29,510 bases of DNA from Paulinella micropora. Its lineage: Eukaryota; Cercozoa; Imbricatea; Euglyphida. Positions 1-8,917 of this stretch are shown piece after piece. The DNA lies in contig BJOX01000151.1 in NCBI GenBank assembly GCA_009731375.1, positions 528,272 to 557,781 on the forward strand. Direction: 5' to 3'. Under the pieces are notes generated by a model, which was given only the letters and a program-made list of their open reading frames with translations, was not told the DNA's origin and ran no database searches. The position numbers were made by a program, and so were the translations under genes. Positions within the stretch are counted from its first letter, which is position 1. Every line of letters starts with the position of its first letter.

Positions 1-66
1 TTTAATTCTGGAGTTATTTCGCCATCCATATCCATAATAGGTGGGGGTCTGTGAAGTCTGGTTGTA

Positions 67-948
67 TTATTTGACATTGGTTGGATATACAACAGCTCGT
101 ATTTCTGCTAGTTGCTTAGATAGATCTTCTATAATAAGCAAGAGATTATTATTTTGTTTTTCTAAATTATCTACCCTATCTCGGACATGTCCGAGATTAT
201 CTGCCATATGTTGAAATCCGCTTACCAATATCGGTATAAAGTCAGTATATGTTATGCCTTCAAGGTAGCCTTCTCCATCCTCTGCTTTCATTCCACTTTC
301 AGATACAAATTCAGGAAATATTTTTTTGACTTCGTCCGCGATAAATCCGTGGTTCTTTTGTTCTTTCTTTTCGTCTGCTTTCCAATAATACGAACAACAA
401 TTTATCTTCATTAGTTTCTCACAACAATCCCCGCAGTCTAATGTTTTAATATCTGATTTTAGCCTCCTGTCCGATGAGTTTGTCCAAGCACCATTTAGCG
501 GAATATAATTATAACTACCAGACGGCTCGCTGTTGGTATTTGTAGTAGTCCAAGCATGGAGCAAACCAGTTGCAGATGTAAGCACTCCATAATTCGTATA
601 TCCTCCTGATTTAAAATGTAGTAGCGGGTCGTTAGTATAAGTTGGTCTTTGTCTTATTGTTAAAGAACCGCTTGATGTTGTTGGAAGAATTATTGACCTT
701 GAAGCAGTAATTTCTGTGTTGTTTATTCTAAATAATTCTGTCGCCGCACTATGATAAAATACGCGACTATCGGCAGAATTAACATTATAAATCAATGTAT
801 TACTAGCAACACCAAATCCAAGAAAAGCAGTCGTTGAAGGTGTTCCTCCATCCCATAAAACCAGTTTATTGTTGGCCAAGGCATTTCTATCAATAAACAC
901 ACTTTTTCCAGCACCTACTACCAAATTGTCGCTTGTTGTTAATGTTGT
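67..948 (-). CDS. C-terminal part of viral fiber protein with S74 chaperone domain
   Basis: The end of a minus-strand fiber-like protein, cut upstream by a 10-N gap. The last third has the hallmarks of a peptidase S74 (intramolecular chaperone of endosialidase) domain: SDRRLKSDIK, then Y-W, then HGFIADEVKKIFPEFV, then a C-terminal coiled coil (HVRDRVDNLEKQNNN). In this family the domain trimerises the fiber and cleaves itself off at a conserved Ser, with the Ser/Lys pair in the S-D-R-x-L-K segment. The portion before it is beta-type fiber shaft without a recognised fold. The frame changes across the gap relative to 959-2110, but the gap length is unknown, so this need not be a real break. S74 domains occur in phages and in large DNA viruses of protists. 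Confidence 0.8.
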   Translation of the reverse strand, partial: TTLTTSDNLVVGAGKSVFIDRNALANNKLVLWDGGTPSTTAFLGFGVASNTLIYNVNSADSRVFYHSAATELFRINNTEITASRSIILPTTSSGSLTIRQRPTYTNDPLLHFKSGGYTNYGVLTSATGLLHAWTTTNTNSEPSGSYNYIPLNGAWTNSSDRRLKSDIKTLDCGDCCEKLMKINCCSYYWKADEKKEQKNHGFIADEVKKIFPEFVSESGMKAEDGEGYLEGITYTDFIPILVSGFQHMADNLGHVRDRVDNLEKQNNNLLLIIEDLSKQLAEIRAVVYPTNVK

Positions 949-958
949 NNNNNNNNNN

Positions 959-2110
959 TATGTTGTCGCTCGTTGCCAATGTCGTTGTTGATATCCCCGC
1001 ATTTGCCGTTATCGCCCCACTCGCTGTTATTGCCTTTGTTGTCAATAAGCCTGCGGTATCAATAGATATCGCCTCTGTCATCGTTATAGACTGCCCGAGT
1101 GTTCCGCCATTTTTATAATTAAAACTTAGTTTGTTTAAGTATTTCGCTATTTGAAAATTTGATGATGTGTTTGAAGATAATATGTTCGTCCCGTTGTAAT
1201 AACAATCAAAATATAAATTGATATTGTCGTGTGCCCAGTTTAATAATTGAAATGTTGGATAAGCATCCGCTGTTGTTATTGCTTGTAAGTGTGCCCCTCC
1301 GATATTACCAGCAGTCCCGTATAATTCTAAGCCCCCTGTCGCCCCATTTGCTGATTTTGTTGAATTGCCTATAATTATTGGACGGCTTACATTTGATACA
1401 TCTTTACTTGTTGTTATTTTATCGCTCGTTGCCAATGTCGTTGTTGATATACCCGCGGTTGAAGTAATTGTTGTTCCCGTTATTGTTCCTCCATTTGTTA
1501 TATTGTTTGAATTCATATCCAAAGCACCATAAAACCGCATACCTCCAGCATTGTTAAAACGGACAATGTCAGATGAAGCACTTTTATTATCCAAAAGTTT
1601 TGAAATATAAAGTCCCGCCCCTTTTACATCAGACGCTACATTCGTGAATACATAACCTCGTTGGTCTGCGGTTCCACTTGTAGCAGTATTTAGAGTAAAT
1701 AAGAAATACTGATAATCACCCGTTGTCTGTGAAAAGAATATATCTCCTCCGTTTTGGTTTAATATCCTCGCCCCATTATATGTTATATTTCCACCATTAA
1801 TGATATCTACATTATTGAAATCGGCTTGGCTTAACAAATTCAGTGCCCTTACATCATTTCTACTTCCATTAAATATTTTAATTCCCGTTATGGTTTGGTC
1901 GCCTGTTAGTTTTACATTTTGTCCGTCCAATGTGTCCGCATACCCTTTTGTCGCTCCATCTGTTGATAATGTCGGAGTTCCAAGGTTGGCTATTTTGCTA
2001 CTATTACAATCTAGCCCCGAAGCATTTACCCAACCGACAATCGCCCCATCAATAATAAAACTTATTTTTTTCGCATTTATTTCAAAGTTATAATTTACAC
2101 CAGTGCCCAT
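959..2110 (-). CDS. Fiber protein, middle segment
   Basis: Continuation of the same minus-strand fiber. It contains one copy of the repeated shaft motif (NVKLTGDQTITGIKIFNG), a TKGYADTLDG motif that recurs in variant form upstream (TKAYTDTKL, NKSYVDTKDG), and Asn/Thr/Ser-rich beta-type sequence (ITTTLATSDKI). Repeats of the type VKLTGDQTI-x-G-x-K-x-F are typical of tail and receptor-binding fibers. The ATG at 2110 lies exactly where the upstream reading frame runs out, so it is probably an internal Met after a one-base frame break near 2105 and not a true start. Confidence 0.65.
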
Positions 2111-2916
2111 ATCAAGGCATCCGATAGTTCCGAGTTAAAAACCACGAAAGTTCCTTTTGTTGTCGCATTCGTTGAATTTCCTGTTATTTCAAGGGCACTG
2201 CTAAATGTCTTAATTCCTGCTATGGTTTGGTTTCCTGTTAGTTTCACATTTTGTCCGTCTTTTGTATCAACATAACTTTTGTTTGCTCCGTCCGTTGTTG
2301 CTGTTGGTGTGGCTAAGTTTGTTATTTTGTTGTTATTCAAAGATAATGGAGTGCCAGTTGCGGTTATAATTGAAGTATTACCCGAATATAACTCTACATA
2401 CGAACCAGTTATTTGTATCGGATAATAACTCGCAGTTGCTATTTTTTGTGCGGCAATCATTCCTATATTTGTCGCTGTATCAAAGGCAATACCGATACCA
2501 TCAAAAGCGGTTGGAGCTGTGGCGCCCCGCACTTCTATTGTTGAAGTAAATTTTTTTTTCCCTGCTATGGTTTGGTCTCCTGTTAGTTTAACGACAGAAG
2601 TATCAAGAGTAGAAACATCCACACCATCAACGAGATTAACATTTGTTATGCTTTGGCTTTTCATATCAATCCCCGCACTAGCATTTATTATGTTGCTGAA
2701 TGTCTTAATTCCTGCTATGGTTTGGTCTCCTGTTAGTTTAACGACAGAAGTATCAAGAGTAGAAACATCAATACCATCAACATTACCAACATTTGTAATC
2801 GCAAAACCGCCCATATTTAAACTGCCCGTCATAGCCGTTGTGCCGTCCTTTGCCAGTTTCGTATCGGTATATGCTTTCGTTGAAGCATCGCCGTCATAGA
2901 ATGGCGCGGGCAGACC
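2095..2916 (-). CDS. Fiber protein, repeat segment between frame break and gap
   Basis: Minus-strand segment with three VVKLTGDQTI/NVKLTGNQTI-type repeats, alternating with SLNMGGFAITNVG and a TK-x-Y-x-DTK motif. The frame ends at a stop at 2095-2097, 15 bases past the Met of the next segment; a single-base shift near 2105 would fuse the two. The stretch 2490-2900 is nearly the same as 2929-3350 on the other side of the 10-N gap. The segment may therefore be a true tandem duplication or a scaffolding duplicate. Confidence 0.6.
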   Translation of the reverse strand, partial: GLPAPFYDGDASTKAYTDTKLAKDGTTAMTGSLNMGGFAITNVGNVDGIDVSTLDTSVVKLTGDQTIAGIKTFSNIINASAGIDMKSQSITNVNLVDGVDVSTLDTSVVKLTGDQTIAGKKKFTSTIEVRGATAPTAFDGIGIAFDTATNIGMIAAQKIATASYYPIQITGSYVELYSGNTSIITATGTPLSLNNNKITNLATPTATTDGANKSYVDTKDGQNVKLTGNQTIAGIKTFSSALEITGNSTNATTKGTFVVFNSELSDALIWALV

Positions 2917-2926
2917 NNNNNNNNNN

Positions 2927-4477
2927 ACCGATACCATCAAAAGCGGTTGGAGCAGTAGCACCCCGCACTTCTATTGTTGAAGTAAATTTTTTATTCCCTG
3001 CTATGGTTTGGTCTCCTGTTAGTTTAACGACAGAAGTGTCAAGAGTAGAAACATCAACACCATCAACAAGATTAACATTTGTTATACTTTGGCTTTTCAT
3101 ATCAATCCCCGCACTAGCATTTATTATGTTGCTGAATGTTTTGGTTCCTGCTATGGTTTGGTCTCCTGTTAGTTTGACGACTGCGGTATCAAGGGTAGAA
3201 ACATCAATACCATCAACCAAATTTACATTTGTTATTGAAAATCCTCCCATATTTAAACTGCCCGTCATAGCCGCTGTTCCGTCCTTTGCCAGTTTCGTAT
3301 CGGTGTAAGCCTTCGTTGAAGCATCGCCGTCGTAGAATGGCGCGGGCAGTCCGCTGATTGCTGTCGTGCTGTTAAAATTTAAAACATTATTTGAAAATGT
3401 CATTCCACCACCTGTTGTTGGAGCAAAAAGTATAGAAGAACCGACAATAGTTAGTGGATAGCCCGTGGCTCCACCCGCATTCGATGAATAAATAGAACCC
3501 ATATTATTGTTATAATTAAAGAATAATTTGCCTGTGTTTAATGGATTTGAGTCTTTTACGGCCAAATAAGTAGTAAATATTTTGTTTCCTGTTATGGTTT
3601 GGTCTCCCGTTAGTTTTACCACCGAAGTATCAAGAGCCGAAACATCAACACCATCAACAAGATTAACATTTGCTACATTAAATCCACCCATATTTAAATC
3701 CCCTATCATCATAGCGAGACCATCTAATTTTATAAATGGAGAGTTTGTATTGCGCCATTGGCCTGTTGAATAAATGAGCAGTTGGTTATCGGCTGGTGTG
3801 CCTGTAATCAAAACATCGCTGTGTGTATTAATTGAGCCATCCGCGGACACTTTATCATTATTGTCTTCGTGCTCTGATATCCAAGTATCAACATCTTTGG
3901 TATTTAGTAAATTAACTCCCGTTATATTCAAATTACCACCCATACTAATGTTGCCGAATTCATCCACATTTATTGGAAATGTTTTATTTACCCAGTTTAT
4001 TGAGTTATATGTTAGATAACTATTCATAGCAATTGGTGCTGTTATGACTACATCAGAGAGTGTATCAATTGAGCCGATTGTTGTATTTCTCCATTTACCA
4101 TCTACATAATTATATGTTAAGTATTGCCCGACCGCTGGTGCGGATATGTTTGTGTCTATGAGATTGTATAGACTGGTTTGGTGCGGATTACTTGTATTGG
4201 AGCGGTGTTGAGTTGAGGCTTTAACTTCGTCGTTGTCCCTTACTCGTTGCTCTGTGTAGTATAAATTTTTTCCTTCTTTGACATCTGTTGTTGATTTTAA
4301 AGCGAGCCGTGTATCAAACCGCCCGTCAGTGAAATAAAGATTTACGGGTTCTGCATCTTCTGGCACTCTGTCTGTGTTTAAATCAATAATATTAGTGTTG
4401 GTAAGGTCTAAATTTTTTATGTCTATACTATCAACGGCGATTTCTGACAAGCCCAAGAGTGATTTATATTGCGACAT
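2927..4477 (-). CDS. Fiber protein, N-terminal part
   Basis: The true N-terminus of the fiber (MSQYKSLLGLSEI...). Residues about 35-80 hold NLYFTDGRFDTRL and GKNLYYTEQRV, the phage-type repeat usually written as N-L-Y-x-T-x-x-R. Then come three VVKLTGDQTI repeats and GLPAPFYDGDASTKAYTDTKL. No signal peptide or membrane segment is visible. Together with the downstream segments this makes a protein of roughly 1,470 residues. The start is supported by the next upstream gene being divergent, with a 52-bp AT-rich spacer between. Function inferred: virion receptor-binding fiber or tail-like appendage of a protist virus. Confidence 0.75.
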
Positions 4478-4529
4478 ATTATATTAATAATTATTAAAAA
4501 ATACTAAAATATATTAATCTTAGTATAGA
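4478..4529. promoter_or_regulatory. Short divergent intergenic spacer, likely bidirectional promoter
   Basis: Fifty-two bases, almost all A/T, between the fiber gene on minus and the charged-protein gene on plus. Such compact AT-rich divergent spacers are usual in virophage, Polinton-like and giant virus genomes. No specific promoter motif is clear. Confidence 0.4.
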
Positions 4530-5057
4530 ATGCCGTCCGCAGAAGCAAGTCGTAAGAATTGGGGTAAGGCTGTGGAAAGTATTAAGAGTAAAAAGCAACA
4601 TAAGGTTGAAATAGCGAAAGAGAAATTAGCAAAATGTAGAAATGCTTATGTTGGTGATGATGAAGAGATGGAGGAAAAGATAAACCGCATGGCCGAAATG
4701 GGTGTTGCTAGTGATATCATTAATGGAAAAGACCAAGATGATACACCAGAAGAAAGCAGTGAGAGCGATGAAGAATGTGATTTTACCGACATTATCGCTG
4801 AAAAGATGGCTAAGATGAAAATTAAAAGAGCGAAGGTAGAAACTAAGAGAACAAAGAAAAAGACTATTAAGAAAACTGAGCCTGAGCCTGAGCCTGATGA
4901 TAGTGAAAGCGAAAGTGAAGAAAGTGAAGAAGAACCTGTAAAGAAAAGTAAGGGTAAAAAGTCAAGCAGTGTAAGTGTAAAAGTATATAATCAATCTTCT
5001 GGTGGTGCTAAGAAAGGAAAAAATAATGAAATAGATAGAGTGTTTTTAAAATTTTGA
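4530..5057 (+). CDS. Hypothetical charged protein, 175 aa
   Basis: Starts at ATG 4530 and is followed by an 18-bp palindrome before the integrase gene. The N-terminal 50 residues are Lys-rich (NWGKAVESIKSKKQHKVEIA), the middle is acidic (DDTPEESSESDEECDF), and the C-terminal half alternates Lys-rich and Glu/Ser-rich tracts (PEPEPDDSESESEESEEEP). It is low-complexity and probably disordered. I do not recognise a family. Position between fiber and integrase genes, with a short spacer on each side, suggests it belongs to the same viral element; a nucleic-acid-binding or virion core role is only a guess. Confidence 0.6.
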   Translation: MPSAEASRKNWGKAVESIKSKKQHKVEIAKEKLAKCRNAYVGDDEEMEEKINRMAEMGVASDIINGKDQDDTPEESSESDEECDFTDIIAEKMAKMKIKRAKVETKRTKKKTIKKTEPEPEPDDSESESEESEEEPVKKSKGKKSSSVSVKVYNQSSGGAKKGKNNEIDRVFLKF

Positions 5058-5062
5058 TATAA

Positions 5063-5080
5063 TCTATTATATATAATAGA
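5063..5080. terminator. 18-bp perfect palindrome after a stop codon
   Basis: TCTATTATATATAATAGA is its own reverse complement and lies 6 bases after the stop of the 175-aa gene and 4 bases before the integrase ATG. In mimiviruses and their virophages transcripts end at such hairpins. It also contains TCTA in an AT-rich setting, the element reported as the late promoter core in CroV and mavirus, so it could serve both genes. Confidence 0.45.
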
Positions 5081-5084
5081 TAGG

Positions 5085-6077
5085 ATGGACAATAAGCACA
5101 CAAATCAGCAACAAGAAACTCCTGAGCAAACGGAGCGAAAAGAAAAACTTGAAGAAGCGGGCGAGATACATTACCAATCAAAGCCAACTAAATTATGGAA
5201 TACAATAACCTCTCCAGAAGCGAAACCATTAAGCCAAGTTTTTATTGATTTAATGGATATGTCAAAGGTGGCAACTAAAAAAGGAAATGCTAATTATAAT
5301 TTTGGTTTGGTTGCTATTGATGTTTATAGCCGTCGTGGATGGGTAGAGCCAGTAAAAAATAAAACGACTGGATATGTATTGGAAGGATTGAAAAAAATAT
5401 TTACTAAAGAAGTGCCAGAAAGAATTACTTCAGACAACGGCGGTGAATTTAAGGGACAAGTCGCTGAATACTTCAGACAAAATAATATTGAACATAGAAC
5501 AGCACAAGTAGGCGACCACAGAACAATGGGGATAGTGGATAGATTTATTAGAACGATAAGAAATGAATTGAATTTAATATGGGAGTATAATGAAAATTTT
5601 GCTTGGGTGCCGATTATTCACGAAGTTGTTGATGCTTATAATAAAACATTTCATACTACAATACGAGCCGTGCCTATTGATGTTTTTGAAGGAACCGAAA
5701 AGAACACTCAAGAAATATACAGAAATCCTTTAATTAATGAATTCCCTAAAGGAACAAGAGTGAGAAAGGAATTAGAAAGAACTATTTTTTCTAAAGGGGA
5801 CAAGCAATTCAGTAAGACTATATTTAAAGTCAAAGGCCGTAAAGGCTTCAAGGTTATTCTATCCGAAGAAGATTTAGTCAGACCGTCAGAATTATTAAAA
5901 ACTAATGTTGAAGAGCACCATAAAGAAGAAGAACCGAAGGAGCAGTTGGCTGATAAAGTTAAAGAATTGACTAAACAGAAAAAAAATATTAATTTATTAA
6001 AATCATTAGAGATTAAACCGGAGAACATACGGACAAGTAAGAGAGAAAGGAAGGCTAAAGAAATATTAGACCTTTAA
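5085..6077 (+). CDS. Retroviral-type (rve) integrase of a virus-like element
   Basis: 330 residues with an RNase H-fold integrase core of the kind carried by Polintons/Mavericks, virophages such as mavirus, and some Polinton-like viruses. First acidic residue in VFIDLMDMS (about residue 52), second in ITSDNGGEF (about 116), third position in MGIVDRFIRT (about 151). The spacing between the last two is 34 residues, as in DD(35)E enzymes, but the third residue is Asp where Glu is normal. No HHCC zinc finger is visible at the N-terminus. Residues about 220-270 (KGTRVRKEL...KVKGRKGFKVILSEEDLVRP) look like an SH3-like DNA-binding tail, followed by a Lys/Glu-rich end. It would insert the element's DNA into the host genome. 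It differs clearly from the LTR-element integrase at 18705. Confidence 0.85.
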   Translation: MDNKHTNQQQETPEQTERKEKLEEAGEIHYQSKPTKLWNTITSPEAKPLSQVFIDLMDMSKVATKKGNANYNFGLVAIDVYSRRGWVEPVKNKTTGYVLEGLKKIFTKEVPERITSDNGGEFKGQVAEYFRQNNIEHRTAQVGDHRTMGIVDRFIRTIRNELNLIWEYNENFAWVPIIHEVVDAYNKTFHTTIRAVPIDVFEGTEKNTQEIYRNPLINEFPKGTRVRKELERTIFSKGDKQFSKTIFKVKGRKGFKVILSEEDLVRPSELLKTNVEEHHKEEEPKEQLADKVKELTKQKKNINLLKSLEIKPENIRTSKRERKAKEILDL

Positions 6078-6463
6078 TTACGAACAAACCTTGCCTTGTA
6101 AATAGTTTTTACGACTCTGCCGAAATGAGTTACGAGATCGGCCACATTTGGCCACGACCTTGCCATTATTGCTTGAGTTCCTCCATCTTGAATCAACACA
6201 ATTACGTAGTAATTCATCACCTCAGGAAGGGTGCGAAAACCCCACAACACAACTGGAATAGAATTCGGCACTGCATTGGCATAAAATTCTGCCTCGCCAG
6301 CATTTCGGTCAATTATGACATGAAAATCATCCAACCGAACAACAGCAACTCCACTTCCCTGTCTCCTCCCTCTTTTTTTCGCTCCTTTTTTGCTACCCCT
6401 AGGCCTTATTGAAGCTGGCATATCATCTTCAATCTGTACATCATCAACTCCTTGTGCAAGTTC
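6074..6463 (-). CDS. Hypothetical small basic protein, exon 2
   Basis: Minus-strand exon with acceptor at 6464-6465 (ATTAG on minus, preceded by a T-rich tract) and stop TAA at 6074-6076. It begins ELAQGVDDVQIEDD, continues into a strongly basic patch (RGSKKGAKKRGRRQGSG), then a mixed hydrophobic domain (VLWGFRTLPEVMNYYVIVLIQ). No family recognised. Its stop codon overlaps the integrase stop inside TTAA, so the two genes converge with no spacer. An unspliced reading would start at the Met at 6421 (115 aa); the splice model adds 23 residues and is favoured because the extra codons are open back to a good acceptor. Confidence 0.5.
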   Translation of the reverse strand, partial: ELAQGVDDVQIEDDMPASIRPRGSKKGAKKRGRRQGSGVAVVRLDDFHVIIDRNAGEAEFYANAVPNSIPVVLWGFRTLPEVMNYYVIVLIQDGGTQAIMARSWPNVADLVTHFGRVVKTIYKARFVRN

Positions 6464-6592
6464 CTAATGAGACATACAATGAAAAACAAACGACAGAAAG
6501 AGTTTATTACCTCAACAGCAGGGTCTGCATCTTGTTCCCCCTCCTTTTACAAACACACATTCTCATAAAGAGGAAACATAAAGCACACTTAC
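6464..6592 (-). other. Inferred intron of the small basic protein gene
   Basis: On minus it starts GTAAGT after GACAAA and ends with a T-rich tract and ATTAG. It is 129 bp and joins two exons in phase 0. Canonical GT-AG intron of this kind points to a nuclear-type gene. Confidence 0.5.
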
Positions 6593-6619
6593 TTTGTCGT
6601 CGTCTTTCTCATCTGACAT
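6593..6619 (-). CDS. Hypothetical small basic protein, exon 1
   Basis: Nine codons, MSDEKDDDK, ending exactly at a consensus GTAAGT donor on minus. Joined to exon 2 the protein is 138 residues with an acidic N-terminus and a basic patch near residue 45. The same frame is open further upstream, so an earlier Met cannot be excluded. The 340-bp stretch up to 6963 is shared with the divergent plus-strand ORF. Confidence 0.45.
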
Positions 6620-6909
6620 TGCACCTACAGCAACATAAACATCAAGGGGTTCGTTCTTTTTGCAAAAGCACTTTTTGCTTTCTGAGAAAGACCAAGAATG
6701 CGAAAAAAGCACGAGGTTGTTTTTTTTGGTGGTGCTGAGTATTTTAAGCGAATTCACACAGGAAAAAGTGGCAACGATTGAAAATGGAAGGAAAAAATTC
6801 GCAGTGAAGGAAAAAGTGGTAATACTTGATGGCTTTTTACAAACCAGATACGAAAAAATGAGGCGGAGTGGCATTTTGAACACATTGAAGTTTTACCAGA
6901 GCCTTATGT

Positions 6910-6945
6910 TGCGACGATGCGACGATGCGACGATGCGTTGTCGCA
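6910..6945. repeat. Triple 8-bp repeat closed by an inverted arm
   Basis: GCGACGAT occurs three times in tandem from 6911, and the block is bounded by TGCGAC (6910-6915) and GTCGCA (6940-6945), which can pair. It lies 19 bases upstream of the plus-strand ATG at 6964, inside the divergent intergenic region, so an operator-like or structural role is possible. Confidence 0.4.
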
Positions 6946-6963
6946 TAATCGCAAAATTTCGTA

Positions 6964-7476
6964 ATGAGTGAAAGCCTTATCACGAAGGAACAGAGAACAA
7001 AAGAAGACTGGCTGGAAATTTTTGAAGCAAGTAAAATAGGGAAAGATAGATTGAAGAAAGATAAAATAATTACAGAAGAAAGAGTAAATAAAATTGACAG
7101 AGAAATTGATTTACTTGTTGAAAAAAAACAGCCAGACTTGGTAAAGTTGTCCGCAATTAATGTCGTGCTCAAGAGGTTAGAAAAGGAAAACAAAATCATT
7201 GAAAAGGACAGATTGGTGAAACAAAAGAGAAGAATTAAACAAGTAAAAAAAGAAAAAGAACTGAAAGCATTTTATAGTTGGCGGAAAGAATTCAGAAATG
7301 AATACGGACTTGCCATACAAGATAAAATTTTTGCTGGCATTGATGAAGAGGGGCTGTCATTCAATAAAGCCCTCATCAAATACCTCGCATATGACGAAGA
7401 GAACAACAAAAATGTAATGGAAGTCTCAAGTGTAAATGATTTGTTCAATGCTGTCCGAAACAATATTCCCTTGTAG
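6964..7476 (+). CDS. Hypothetical coiled-coil protein, 170 aa
   Basis: Begins MSESLITKEQRTKEDW and is dominated by a Lys/Glu-rich helix from about residue 20 to 110 (LVEKKQPDLVKLSAINVVL, KQKRRIKQVKKEKELKAF), then a shorter mixed segment to the end. It is open without interruption and rich in A/T codons like the viral genes to its left. No family recognised. A hairpin follows two bases after the stop codon. It may belong to the same mobile element as the integrase or be a host gene. Confidence 0.5.
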   Translation: MSESLITKEQRTKEDWLEIFEASKIGKDRLKKDKIITEERVNKIDREIDLLVEKKQPDLVKLSAINVVLKRLEKENKIIEKDRLVKQKRRIKQVKKEKELKAFYSWRKEFRNEYGLAIQDKIFAGIDEEGLSFNKALIKYLAYDEENNKNVMEVSSVNDLFNAVRNNIPL

Positions 7477-7478
7477 AG

Positions 7479-7496
7479 TAGTGGTCATAACCACTA
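7479..7496. terminator. Hairpin just after a stop codon
   Basis: TAGTGGT, loop CATA, ACCACTA: a 7-bp perfect stem immediately after the stop of the 170-aa ORF. With the palindrome at 5063 this is the second plus-strand gene in the left region to end in a hairpin. Confidence 0.4.
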
Positions 7497-7575
7497 TTTG
7501 AAAAACTCCTTTTGCACATAGGAGTATAAACTAGTGTGTATTTCTATTTCAACAAAAAAGAAAAACAAAACAAAA

Positions 7576-7686
7576 ATGGGCGAAAGCCCTCCTGCTTGCA
7601 ATGAAATTTACTTATGCCATACTTGTGTGTGGCAGGTTGGAGAATTGCTTGCAATCTACGACAAGACTGCGAAAAAGGTAATTTAA
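7576..7686 (+). CDS. Possible small ORF or first exon, 36 aa
   Basis: ATG in a CAAAAATGG context opens 36 codons with clustered Cys (PPACNEIYLCHTCVW) and ends TAA. Three codons before the stop the sequence is AAAAAG-GTAATT, which could be a splice donor, so it may be a first exon. No family recognised; it could be chance. Confidence 0.25.
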   Translation: MGESPPACNEIYLCHTCVWQVGELLAIYDKTAKKVI

Positions 7687-8554
7687 TGATAATAATAAGA
7701 CGACGAACAGGAGAGCCGATAGATCTGTTTCGTCGCTTAGTCTGTATGTATCCAAAAAGTGTGCCAAAGTGGCACCCTATACTACTTTGATCCCAACCCA
7801 GTTAGTCCAATCTGCTGGCTTTTGATTTCTGTACTGGTGAGGTTTTGGGCAGGTCAGGTAACCTGCAAAAACAGAAGATCAACAAAATTAAAAGCACAGG
7901 ACTTACGAATATGAAAAGAGGTGTTGCTAATTAATTCTTGATCCCACACTCACATCGCAAAGTTGTGTGAAATGACTGATTCAATTGGTACCATGTCCGT
8001 CCACAACCGTGGAGAGCGAGAGAAGCAGAACAGAGGCTACGATCATCAAGTTGATTGGAATCAAGTACCCAGAAATATAACAGCAACATGGCCGACGGTC
8101 CAAAACGGCACACGAATACTCTTGAAATTCATTCTATTTTCATTTCAATTTCACACCTACAGTTTATTGCTCTATTTCACACCCAACCCTGATCTTTGAA
8201 GGTATCGGTGTGCATAGAAAAGGTTACCAAAGAAAAAGAGCCGGACCGGTCGGTCAGTTTTCTCCATCCAAAAATTACAAACTGCCTTTCTCCATCCAAA
8301 GTCACTTGGTTCGTTACAGACGACCACTTTCTTGTGACGAGAACTTCACACTCTTCACGTGTCTGTTTCTCTGTGCACGAAGAAGCAGCATACAGTAGGA
8401 TCCCCAGCCATAATGTGAGTTTTCAAGACTCCTCCAAATCAGCCGGAGCAGGTGCGATGTTGAGGAGTCTAGTTTCGTTGAGTACCGCATTAATTGCGCG
8501 TTTCACATATTATTCGAGCTATCCTGAATGTTGAAACAATCCGAAAGTGGATCA
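7687..8554. other. Region without a supported gene
   Basis: About 870 bases with only short chance ORFs. A 25-codon frame from ATG 8457 (MLRSLVSLSTALIARF) resembles a signal peptide and could be the first exon of the secreted protein downstream, but I cannot find a donor that joins it in phase to 8918. Confidence 0.4.
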
Positions 8555-8686
8555 GGTCATATGTACATACATATGTACATACATATGTACATACATATGT
8601 ACATATGTACATATGTACATACATACATAGTACATACATACATACATACATACATACATACATACATACATACATACAAACATACA

Positions 8687-8720
<34 letters not shown>

Positions 8721-8848
8721 CATACATACATACATATGTATGTACGTACATACATACACATACACATACATACATACATACACATACATACATACATACA
8801 TACATACATACACACATACATACATACATACATACATACATACATACA
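8555..8848. repeat. (TACA)n microsatellite
   Basis: About 290 bp of TACA/CATA units with ATGTAC variants at the left end. It lies just upstream of the first visible exon of the secreted protein and is probably intronic. The Tyr/Ile/His-rich open frames across it are artefacts of the repeat. Confidence 0.9.
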
Positions 8849-8917
8849 TGAATATACAACACTTCGTACCCAGCTTTCATACACAGACATATATGCTCAC
8901 ACGCAAACGTTATCTAG

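Noticed and set aside
187-4019. Plus-strand ORFs opposite the fiber gene
   Set aside because: They are antisense shadows of the repetitive fiber sequence with no start context or domains.
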